Part shown: one piece after another, positions 1-9,010 of the stretch
How the letters are laid out: each line of letters begins with the position of its first letter
How positions within the stretch are numbered: position 1 is the stretch's first letter
Origin: Ursus arctos
Taxonomy: Eukaryota > Chordata > Mammalia > Carnivora > Ursidae
Reading direction: 5' to 3'
DNA: 64,000 nt
Assembly: GCF_023065955.2 (NCBI RefSeq)
Contig: NW_026622863.1
Span: forward strand, 40,096,177-40,160,176
Notes under the pieces: generated by a model
What the model saw: only the letters and a program-made list of their open reading frames with translations
The model's database searches: none
What the model was told of the DNA's origin: nothing
Program-made: the position numbers and the translations under genes

Positions 1-199
1 AAATTTATAAATATTCTCTGATTATTTTTCTTTTCAGATATTAGACTTTTTCTTAGTTATTTACAGGAGTTCTTTTTTATTAGGAAAAAAGATCTTGTTG
101 AAAGTAATACCTGTATATAGTTACTACAAATGAAACAAAGTACCTTATAATAAGTGCTTTTCTTCCTTAGAGGCAAATACTGTTTCTCTGTATTCTTCT

Positions 200-400
200 T
201 TTTTTTTTTTTTTTAAAGATTTTATTTATTTATGTGACAGAGAGACAGCCAGCGAGAGAGGGAACACAAGCAGGGGGAGTGGGAGAGGAAGAAGCAGGCT
301 CATAGCGGAGGAGCCCGATGTGGGGCTCGATCTGGTAACGCCGGGATCACGCCCTGAGCCGAAGGCAGACGCTTTAACGACTGCGCTACCCAGGCGCCCC
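200..400 (-). repeat. Can-SINE (SINEC), antisense
   Basis: The sequence reads poly(T), AAGATTTTATTTATTTATG, CA-rich middle, then ...CCCAGGCGCCCC, the reverse of the tRNA-Lys-derived head. TGTATTCTTCT occurs at 189-199 and again at 407-417, so the duplication is slightly offset from the head. The head reads GCTACCCAGGCGCC, the bear-like subfamily. Confidence 0.93.
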
Positions 401-437
401 AATGGATGTATTCTTCTAAATAGTGTCCTCCTTCAAA

Positions 438-439
<2 letters not shown>

Positions 440-478
<39 letters not shown>
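440..478 (+). repeat. (TG)n microsatellite
   Basis: About 19 uninterrupted TG units directly beside the preceding SINE. Likely length-polymorphic. Confidence 0.97.
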
Positions 479-481
<3 letters not shown>

Positions 482-824
482 CACTACCCATATCTCGCCT
501 TTTATTAATACATCAGTAGGAAGAGCCTGCATTAACTGTTTTTTACTTTGTTTTGCTTTTTCACCTGTTTATCAACTATGGACCTCCTGATTGGAAGATT
601 TACTCTCTTAACCCTTCACCCAGAGATTCACATAACCTTCCTCAGTACCTTCAACATATTTATCATAATATTTGATTAAGATAAATACTTAGTAATACTA
701 TAACTAAGTAAATATCATTTATGAATGAGACAAGTGTATAAACCTCATCTGTATTTCCTTTCTTACAAATCTTTTATTCTTCCTGGCACTAAAAATTACC
801 TTACTTTCACGTGTTGGTTGACTT

Positions 825-1220
825 TATTTTTTTTAAGATTTTATTTATTTATGGGGCACCTGTTCAGATGGTTAAGCGTCTGCCTTCAGCTCAGGTCATG
901 ATCTCGGGGTCCTGGGATAAAGCCCCATGTGAGGCTCGCAGCTCAGTGGGGAGTCTGCTTCTCCCTCTCCCTCTCCCTCTGCCTCTCCCTCTGCTCGTGC
1001 TCTCTCTGTCTCTTTCTCTCTCTCTCTCAAATGAATTAAAATATTTTTAAAGATTTTATTTATTTATTTGAGAGAAAGCATACACATGCACAAGTGGGGG
1101 AGAGAGGAAGCAGACTCCCTGTGGCACAGGGAGCCCAACATGGGGCTCGATCCCAGGACCCCGAGATCATGACCTGAGCTGAACGCAGATATTTAACCAA
1201 CTCTGCCACCCAGGTGCCCC
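825..1220 (-). repeat. Can-SINE, antisense, split by a second SINE
   Basis: The outer element consists of a tail piece (825-852) and the remainder (1050-1220), flanked by a perfect 13-bp duplication TGTTGGTTGACTT at 812-824 and 1221-1233. A + strand Can-SINE is inserted in its A/T tail. Confidence 0.92.
853..1049 (+). repeat. Can-SINE nested inside another Can-SINE
   Basis: Starts GGGGCACCTGTTCAGATGG and ends in a CT-rich run and ATTAAAATATTTTTAA. It is bounded by a perfect 18-bp duplication of the host tail (835-852 and 1050-1067). It is therefore younger than the outer copy. The middle carries a long (CCCTCT)n/(CT)n tract. Confidence 0.92.
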
Positions 1221-1434
1221 TGTTGGTTGACTTCAAAAGCTAGAAACAAATAAGTGGTATCCTGCTATGATTTTGTAAGAATTCTTCAGTACAGAGCCAA
1301 GTGGTGTATGCCTTCCCTACAATTCTAGTTTCACAAATACTGTACCTCTCCAAGAAAATATATTACTATTACCAAGATTAAATGGGTTGTCTTTTCTTAG
1401 ATTCCACCAGTTTCTTAAAATCATCCACATTTTA

Positions 1435-1641
1435 GGGGCGCCTGGGTGGCTCAGTCGGTTAATCATCTGCCTTCAGCTCAGGTCGTGATCTCAGGGTCCT
1501 GGGATCCAATCCTGTGTCAGGCTCCCTGCTCCATAGGGAGTCTGCTTCTCCCTCTGCCCCTCCTCCCACTCGTTCTCTCAATCTCTCTCTCTCTCTCAAA
1601 TAATAAAGTGAAATCTTTAAAATAATAAAAATTAAAAAATA
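1435..1641 (+). repeat. Can-SINE, sense
   Basis: Complete head GGGGCGCCTGGGTGGCTCAG to an A-rich tail, flanked by a 16-bp perfect duplication AATCATCCACATTTTA at 1419-1434 and 1642-1657. Confidence 0.95.
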
Positions 1642-1699
1642 AATCATCCACATTTTAATTTGCTTCATGATTGGACTTTGCCTTTCTTCACCAATTTTT

Positions 1700-1720
1700 T
1701 TAAAAGATTATTTATTTAAC

Positions 1721-1751
<31 letters not shown>

Positions 1752-1903
1752 GTGAGAGAGGGAACACAAGCAGCAGGAGTGGGAGAGGAAGAAGCAGGCT
1801 CCCAGCAGAGCAGGGAGCCTGATGCGGGGCTCGATCCCAGGACCCTGGGATCATGCCCTGAGCTGAAGGCAGACGCTTAACAACTGAGCCACCCAGGCGC
1901 CCC
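1700..1903 (-). repeat. Can-SINE, antisense, with expanded (GA)n
   Basis: Flanked by TCTTCACCAATTTTT at 1685-1699 and 1904-1918 (15 bp, perfect). The CT-rich region has expanded to about 13 GA units. Confidence 0.95.
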
Positions 1904-1918
1904 TCTTCACCAATTTTT

Positions 1919-2654
1919 AAATTGTTTTTCCTTTATCTTTTTCCCTTTTCACATTTAATGTACACAAAAGAATATGTAATTGTAATATCATGAGGAACTC
2001 TAAGTCTGTTACTTAACACAAAAACTAGTGTTACCAACCACCTGCATCTATGTATTACAGCTCCCCTGTTCTTTTGTGCTTCACACAAAAGGAAACCACT
2101 ATTCTGAATTTTATATGTATTATTGTCTGGGTTGGCGTTATGTGTACAGTGTTTGTCCCTAGAATTTCTCGTTGGTTTTGCAAATATTCTCTCTCGCTCT
2201 CTCTCTAATTTTCTCTCTGACTGCCTCTTGTATTCTCTGTTGCTTGGAATCTATTTCATTCTTCTTGAGCTCAACAATTTTCTAATATACTTTAGGCAGT
2301 TTTTTCCTTGGACCATTACTTTCTCTACAGCTTTTTGTTTTTCCTGGAATTGCTGAATGGCCTTCTTCTTTGCTTGTATTTGTTGCTTTTATCATATAAT
2401 AAAGTTTTTCTAAACCTTCAGCCATACTACGATTCCAATTTGGTCTATGAAGTCGTCTTTTTCTCCTAGAGGCTGTTCTATAACTTTCTGCCATCCTACT
2501 AAAATCCAAACACTGCTTTCGAGATCTTCAGCAAAGTGATGATTCTGGGATTTCTTTTCGTTGCTCTCCTGGATGAGAGTCAGAGTTTCATGGATGCCAC
2601 GTTTTCCATTCCCTTGTTTGTTAGAATTCTTCCTTAGGGAGCTTTCTAAGAAAG
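1919..2654. other. AT-rich stretch, no gene seen
   Basis: No exon-like or clearly named repeat is visible. Runs such as GCAAATATTCTCTCTCGCTC resemble old antisense LINE sequence but I cannot name it. The short open frames look like chance. Confidence 0.5.
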
Positions 2655-2766
2655 TATATGTAAAGGGCCAGATAGTATGGTCTTTGTTACATCCTCATTT
2701 TTTTTTAATTTAACAACCCTTCAAGAATGTAAAGACCATTCTTAGCTCAATTGCTGACCCTTGTTC
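2655..2766 (+). mobile_element. MER5-like hAT-Charlie DNA transposon fragment
   Basis: GTAAAGGGCCAGATAGTATGG, then AATGTAAAGACCATTCTTAGCTCA and TGCTGACCCTTG, match my memory of MER5A/B. Interrupted by a T-run; no clean terminal repeats. Confidence 0.65.
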
Positions 2767-3787
2767 TAATATGCAGTAGTGCTAAGTGCAATGCCAATCT
2801 GATTCTTTTTCATTATAGATGACATGTTCTTTTTCCTCTCTGGAAACTTATCATTGTCCTTTGTGTTTAGAGACTTTATAATGACTTCTCTGGGTCTGGG
2901 TCTTTTTTGGTTTATCCCAGTGTTATCCTGACCAGTTCGTAGACTCTTGGATTTAAAGATTTGTGTCTCTCCTTTAACTCTTTCTCTTACTACTTCTTGG
3001 GTAATGTCTTATTAATGCCACCCACACTGTTCTTTCAGTAAATCTCCCTCTTACTCAGATGTAAGAGCTTCAAATGCATCCTCTGTGTCTTGGTTTTTTG
3101 TGTGGTTTTTTTTCTCATATTTTCTTTCCTTACTGATTGTCAATCTTGGTTTCCTTCCTATAACATACTTCATTCAAATATCTGAGGACTCTTGGTTGTA
3201 TCTCATTAGAAAGAGGCAGAGTTGTTGCCAGGAGCTCCTTTTGTTTTCAGAATGGTCTTCTGGCAGGGTTTGCTTTAAGGTAGTGAGAATGAGTGCTCTT
3301 TATCCTTGAGATCTCTGAATTCCAGAAGGCTTTGTCCAGAGGTGCCCATGATATTCACAGATCCCACAGATAGCTGCAGAGAAGAATCTTCCTTTTGTTT
3401 GTTTGTTTTTCCGAGCAATTTGTTCCCTAATTACAGGTCATTCTACTTTCAGCAGTGAGAGGATTATTCACTGCTTTTGTGAAGACAGACCTAAAATTAG
3501 TTTTTCTGTCTTCAGACCTCCTTCTCACTCTTACCCTCTTGTCAGTACCTGCCGCCTCAGAGTCTGAAGCATTTCGGAGTCCAGACAGGTGGCCCCTCCT
3601 GCACAGAAGCACCTTCAGGCATGGTCCAGGCGGCTGCACCCTCTGCTCTGCCCTGGGTCACCAAGCTTACTCCTGATGCTCTAACCAGTCTAGAGATTTG
3701 TTGAAAAATACCTTACAGATTCCTTTCTGCCCAATTCTGTTTATATTACAAACAGTATTTTACTCATGTAATGACCTTTTAATGTAG
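2767..3787. other. unannotated intergenic stretch
   Basis: T/C-rich sequence with short open frames only (up to 74 codons) and no splice-site-flanked coding signal. Probably decayed antisense repeat; I recognise no family. Confidence 0.4.
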
Positions 3788-3920
3788 TTTCTTTTTTTTT
3801 TTTTTTTTTAGATTTTATTTATTTATTTGAGAGAGAGCACAAGCAGGGGGAGCAGCAGGCAGAGGGAGAGGGAGAAGCGGCTCCCCCTGCTTGTGCTCTC
3901 TCTCAAATAAATAAAATCTT
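3788..3920. repeat. fold-back pair of Can-SINE tails
   Basis: An antisense SINE tail with T-run (arm 3810-3852) is followed, after a 28-base spacer, by its near-exact reverse complement (arm 3881-3919). The arms differ only by one ATAA unit. Neither copy has a tRNA-like head. The structure would form a hairpin and probably arose by recombination or template switching between two SINEs. Confidence 0.85.
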
Positions 3921-3922
3921 GA

Positions 3923-3969
<47 letters not shown>

Positions 3970-4100
3970 GAGAAAGAAAAAGAAAGAAAGAAAGAAAGAA
4001 AGAAAGAAAAAGAAAGAAAAGGAAGAAAGAAAGAAGGAGAAAGAAAAGAAAGAAAGAAAAGAAAAAGAAAGGAAGGAAGGAAGAAAGAAAAGAAAGAAAA

Positions 4101-4156
<56 letters not shown>

Positions 4157-4158
4157 AA

Positions 4159-4194
<36 letters not shown>

Positions 4195-4216
4195 AAAGAA
4201 AGAAAGAAAAAGAAAA
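3921..4216 (+). repeat. (GAAA)n microsatellite grown from a SINE tail
   Basis: About 295 bp of GAAA units with interspersed GGAA, GAAAAA and GGAGAAA variants directly follow the sense SINE tail. Antisense poly-Phe/Ser open frames across it are artefacts. Strong length polymorphism is expected. Confidence 0.96.
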
Positions 4217-5584
4217 AACATTTATAGTTGGTTTACCATCTTGAGCCAGAAATCCGTTGACCTCTACTCTGGTGTGAAGCACCTCCAACTCTTGCATGTA
4301 TTACTGCAGTAACTTCTTCATCAGTCCCCTTCCATCCACACTGCACTCCTCCAATTCATTTTCTATGCAGCAGCCGGGATGAATTTTTGGGAACTCACAT
4401 CTGATCATCAAATTATATCCCATGTCTTAGAGGAAGGCCTCAAGAGACTGTATCCTACTGGAAATTCTGTCACCGCAACTATGTACAGTCTGATATGGAC
4501 GTGGTCATGGTGTCAAGCAGCCAGACCCATGCAATTCACAAGAGCCAGCCCCTGAGCGGGGCCTCTTCTCTCCGCAAGGCCTCAGTCCTGGTTTAGGCCT
4601 CTGAGTCACAGATCTAAAAATAAGGCACAAGGCTATGAGCTAGCGGCCCGCTGCACACCTCTGGTTCTCTGGCTCAGTGGTGTTCCGCAGCAGTGAGTCC
4701 CCTTGTCCAGCACTGCTACTGCTCCAGACAGCCTGGAAATTCGGCTCAGCTCCCCCAGGGACTGGGCCTCCGAGCTGCCTGTAAACTTGCTCTGGACTAT
4801 CTTAAAGTTGTGAGTGACCAGAACCTCAGACCTATTCTCTGCAAGTGTCTAAAGAGTTTCTTGACAAAACAAGAAATGCCGGGCCAGCCCATACTTTAAC
4901 ATCTCCCTGAATGAGTCTGAGTCAGAGGCCTCTCTGTTCTTTGGTTTCCAGACTCAGTGGGTTTGCTCTGTAGCTTTCGTCAACCCAGATGTTGACTTAT
5001 GCTCAAAACCTACCCAGTGTCTGGGCCGGCTTGCTTTTCTCTTCCAGCTGCTACTTGGTTTAAATGTGGAAGTCCCGGAGACTTCAGCCTTCCATGGAAC
5101 TGAGATGGGCCACTGTCCTGGTGTCTATCCCTAGCAGTCAGAAGATGGCTGCTTTTTCTTTTCCCAGGAATGGAAAGGAGTTGTCAGACATGCTCATTTT
5201 TGCATTATCCCGAATTGAACTTACCTTGTTCTTGCTTAACTTAAGGAGGCAGGGAAGTATAGAACCAAATATTAGCACAAGTAATGTCTGTCACAGCCAA
5301 CTACCAGAAAAGGACAGCCAGCTACAGATGACCTGGCAAGGATGAGCCCACACAGACTGTTGGTGGAAAGGCTGGCAGTACCCCAGCAATTGCTGGCATG
5401 AGCCCCAGGGTGCCTTCTGGAGCAGGCTGACATCTTTTCACATTTGATTCCCCACCCCCTTCTGCTGTGAACGAACTGGGTATGCACATAGTCTTCAGCC
5501 TTTTCAAAAGGAAAGAGATTTTTTTCTCTAATTCAGCAAATTAGGAATAGATGGAAACTTAATCTAATAAAGGATATTTACCAA
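4217..5584. other. intergenic stretch with a weak L2-like patch
   Basis: 4280-4425 (TCCATCCACACTGCACTCC..CAGCAGCCGGGATGA..CATCTGATCATCAAATTA) resembles L2 LINE sequence. The rest has no recognisable exon or repeat. Confidence 0.35.
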
Positions 5585-5977
5585 AAATGTTAGGCAATAT
5601 TACATGTAATGGTGAAATATTGAACTCTTGTCTTGAAACTGGTGTCGACTATCACCACTTTATTTAGCACTGTATTGGCCATCCTGGCTAGTGCAATAAG
5701 GTATGAAAAAAAATAATGGAACAAAGATTGGGAAAAAGAGAAAACTATTATTTGTAACATGACCTGATGGGATATGTACAAAATCCAAACCTATATCCAA
5801 ACTACTATAATTAGTAAGTGAATTATCAACATATACAAAAGTCATTTGTTTTTATAAATAAGCACCAAGTAATTAGAAAATGATAAGTTAAAATATTACC
5901 ATTTATAATAGTACCCTACCCCAAAAAATCAAATACCTAGTAATCTAACAAAAGATGTGCAAGACCTTTACACTGCT

Positions 5978-6176
5978 GGGGCGCCTGAGTGGCTCAGTCA
6001 TTAAGGTCTGCCTTCTGCTCGGGTCATGATCCCAGGGTCCTGGGATCGAGCCCCGCATCAGGCTCCCTGCTCAGCAGGAAGCCTGCTTCTCCCTCTGCCT
6101 CTCCCCCTGCTTGTGTTCCCTCTCTCTGCTGTGTCTCTCTGTCAAATGAACAAAATCTTTAAAAAAAAAAAAAAAA
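5978..6176 (+). repeat. Can-SINE in the old L1M
   Basis: Head GGGGCGCCTGAGTGGCTCAG to an A17 tail. A short ACACTGC match flanks it. It interrupts the L1M relic. Confidence 0.92.
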
Positions 6177-6533
6177 GGACACTGCAAATTACAGAACATT
6201 TCCAAGAGAAAAATAGGGTCCTATCTTTAAGACCTTGGACTAGGCAAAGAAGACACCAAGCAAAAAGTGATAACCATAAAAGAGAAAAAAATGTTGATAA
6301 GTGACTTCATTAGAGTAAAAATTATCAAAAGAAAGTGAAAATGGGAGCCACAGCTTAGGAGGAGATATTTACATCATGTAATACTAGTCATCAAAGAGCT
6401 CATAACCAGAATATATAAAGAACTACAAGGCTGCTTTATTTAAAACAAAAAACAAAAAACCAACAATTCAATTTTTAAAATCTTGAACAGACAATAAGAA
6501 TATTCAGATATCTAATTAACATGTAAAAACATT

Positions 6534-6728
6534 TTTTTAAAAGATTTTATTTATTTATTCGACAGAGATAGAGACAGCCAGCTAGAGAGGGAACACAAGC
6601 AGGGGGAGTGGGAGAGGAAGAAGCAGGCTCATAGCGGAGGAGCCTGATGTGGGGCTCGATCCCACAACGCTGGGATCACGCCCTGAGCGGAAGGCAGACG
6701 CTTAACCGCTGTGCCACCCAGGCGCCCC
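6534..6728 (-). repeat. Can-SINE in the old L1M, antisense
   Basis: Flanked by a perfect 16-bp duplication AACATGTAAAAACATT at 6518-6533 and 6729-6744. Bear-like subfamily (CATAGCGGAGGAGCCTGATG). Confidence 0.95.
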
Positions 6729-7984
6729 AACATGTAAAAACATTCTTGACATTTCGTCATCAAAGAAATGCAAAGGCAAACCACAGAGAGCTACCATTCT
6801 ACCCCCACAAAAATGACAGACTTTTTTGAAGACCAGAATGTCAAGTGTTGGTGAGGAAGTGGAAGAGCTGGGATGGACACACTTTGATGGTGGCAGTGTA
6901 AATTGGTACAACCATTTTGGAAAGCTAATGGGTAGTGTCTACTAAAACTAAATATATGTGTGGTTATGATCCAGCAGTTTCGCTGTTGGGTATGTACCCA
7001 GTAGCAGTGATCGGCTTATGTCCACCGAAAGACAGGAATGTTCGCAGTAATCATAATAGCCAAAACCTGGAAATAACACAAATGTTCAACAACAATAGAA
7101 CGAGGAGTGGTATGTTCATCAATGGAATACAGTGAAAAAAAATTAAAACTTGTTCTACGCAACATAAATGAATCTTACAGACATCATGATGAGTGAAAGA
7201 AGCCAGGTACAGAGAGTACATACTACCTGATTTCATCTACGGGAAACTCAAAACGGGCAAAACTAATCTATAATGGTAGAGATGAAGTAACAGTTATCTT
7301 TGGTGGAGGCAGGGCCTGCTCAAGTCTTATATCTTGATTGGGATGTTGATTACCATGTGTATACATGAGTGAAAGTTTAAGCTGTGCCCTTAAGATTTAT
7401 GTACTTGATGTAAATTGAACATCAGTATAGAAGATCCATGGAAGGGGACCTTGTATTCTCTCCCTTGCCCTTGCCCTTTGATACCATATACAGGCCCCTG
7501 AGAGCCTTGCTAACTCCCTTCACCTCTGTCTCTCCCCCTCCCACCCCTGCCGGTGCTATGGAAACAAATTTTTGCATCAAACTCTCCAGTGACTTCCTGT
7601 TTCTCTTAAGAGCCATCCTGCCCAGCCTGTCTTGTATGATCTAGTCCCCAGGGAATTCCCTTTGCCTTCCCTTGGTTCCTAAAATGAGCCAAATTCCTTG
7701 CTTCAGGGCCCTTGTACAGGCAGTTCCTTTCACCTGGAGGTTTTCCCCAACTACAGTTGACCCTGGAACATTGCGGAGATTTGGGGTGGTGACCACCCAC
7801 ACACAGTAAAAAAATCCACGTATAACTTTTGACTCCCCTAAAACTTAATAGCCTACGGTTGACCAAAAGCCTTACCAGTAACGTAAACAGTTGATTAACA
7901 TGTAGTTTGTATGTTATATGTATTATATACTGTATTCTTTCAATACAGCTGGAGAAAAGAATGTCATTAAGAAAATCATAACGG

Positions 7985-8186
7985 GGGGCGCCTGGGTGGC
8001 GCAGTCGTTAAGCGTCTGCCTTCGGCTCAGGGCGTGATCCCAGCGTTCTGGGATCGAGCCCCACATCAGGCTCCTCCGCTAGGAGCCTGCTTCTTTCTCT
8101 CCCACTCCCCCTGCTTGTGTTCCCTCTCTCGCTGGCTGTCTCTGTTAAATAAATAATAAATAAAATCTTTAAAAAAAAAAAAAAAA
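7985..8186 (+). repeat. Can-SINE 1 of 3 at one target site
   Basis: GGGGCGCCTGGGTGGCGCAG to A16. Preceded by AAAATCATAAC (7972-7982) and followed by the same string (8193-8203). Confidence 0.95.
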
Positions 8187-8205
8187 GAAAAGAAAATCAT
8201 AACAG

Positions 8206-8397
8206 GGGGCGCCTGGATAGCGCAGTCGTTAAAGCCTCTGCCTTCGGCTCAGGGCGTGATCCCGGCGTTCCGGAATCGAGTCCCACATCGGGCTCCTCCG
8301 CTGGGAGCCTGCTTCTTCCTCTCCCACTTCCCCTGCTTGTGTTCCCTCTCTCGCTGGCTGTCTCTCTGTCACATAAATAAATAAAATCTTTAAAAAA
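8206..8397 (+). repeat. Can-SINE 2 of 3 at one target site
   Basis: GGGGCGCCTGGATAGCGCAG to a short A tail, flanked by AATCATAACAG copies at about 8195 and 8399. Same bear-like subfamily as copy 1, with private changes. Confidence 0.95.
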
Positions 8398-8410
8398 AAA
8401 ATCATAACAG

Positions 8411-8607
8411 GGGGCGCCTGGGTGGCTCAGATGGTTAAGCATCTGCCTTCGGCTCAGGTCATGATCCCAGGGTCCTGGGATCAAGCCCGCATTGGGCTTC
8501 CTGCTCAGCAAGGTGCCTGCTTCTCCCTCTCTCCCTCTGCCCCTCCCCCACCGCTCGGGCTCTCTCTGTCTCAAATAAATAAATAAAATCTTTTTTTTAA
8601 AAAAAAG
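8411..8607 (+). repeat. Can-SINE 3 of 3 at one target site
   Basis: GGGGCGCCTGGGTGGCTCAGATGG, an older-type subfamily than copies 1 and 2 (CTCAGATGG, TCATGATCCCAGGG). Followed by GGAATCATAAGAG, a diverged fourth copy of the target. Confidence 0.94.
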
Positions 8608-9010
8608 GAATCATAAGAGAAAATCCAGAACCGTGTTGTAAAAAATTCACCTGTAAGTGGGCCCACACAGTTCAAACCTGTGCTGTTCAAGGGTCAACTG
8701 TAATTGCTTCTCATTCTTCAAATGCCAGTTTAAACATTACATTTTCAGGGATGCTTTCCAGGACCTTCCAGAATCTGTTAAGCTCTCCTTGCAAGTCTCC
8801 TGGCATTTTTTTCTTCACTGCAACATGTTCTCATTGTGCTTGCATGTTTGTGTTAGGTTGCTCTTTGTGGCTCTTGTTTGTTCAACTCAGTCTTCCCCCT
8901 CAAATGAGCGGAAGGATCGCTTTTGTCTTATTCACCACTCCATCCCCAGTACCGGGCACAGTGCCTGGCCCATAGTAGGTGCTCAGAAACATGGTGACTA
9001 AATGAGGAAG

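Larger units (their letters stand above)
5585..7436 (+). mobile_element. old L1M LINE 3' portion, sense, decayed
   Basis: Readable L1 ORF2 stretches remain, including GGCCATCCTGGCTAGTGCAATAAGGTA and the late part TGATCCAGCAGTTTCGCTGTTGGGTATGTACCC, then a 3'UTR-like end. Frames are full of stops and indels. Two Can-SINEs (5978-6176 and 6534-6728) were inserted later. Confidence 0.85.
7754..8700. mobile_element. Tc1/mariner-type MER element with TA duplications
   Basis: Terminal inverted repeats CAGTTGACCCTGGAAC and GTTCAAGGGTCAACTG are bounded by TA on both sides (7752-7753 and 8701-8702). Non-autonomous; about 330 bp of its own sequence once the three Can-SINEs inside it are removed. Insertion into an L2 is clear. 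The exact family name is not certain. Confidence 0.8.
7590..9010 (+). mobile_element. L2 LINE 3' end, split by a DNA transposon
   Basis: The left part (7590-7753) has GCTTCAGGGCCCTTGTACAGGCAGTTCC. The right part (8701-9010) has TCATTCTTCAAATGCCAGTTTAAACATTACATTTTCAGGGATGC and ends CAGTGCCTGGCCCATAGTAGGTGCTCAG, the typical L2 3' end. The two parts join in order if the mariner-type insertion 7754-8700 is removed. Confidence 0.75.

Noticed and set aside
3815..4297. Poly-Phe/Ser or poly-Lys/Glu open frames
   Set aside because: They are translations of the (GAAA)n microsatellite.
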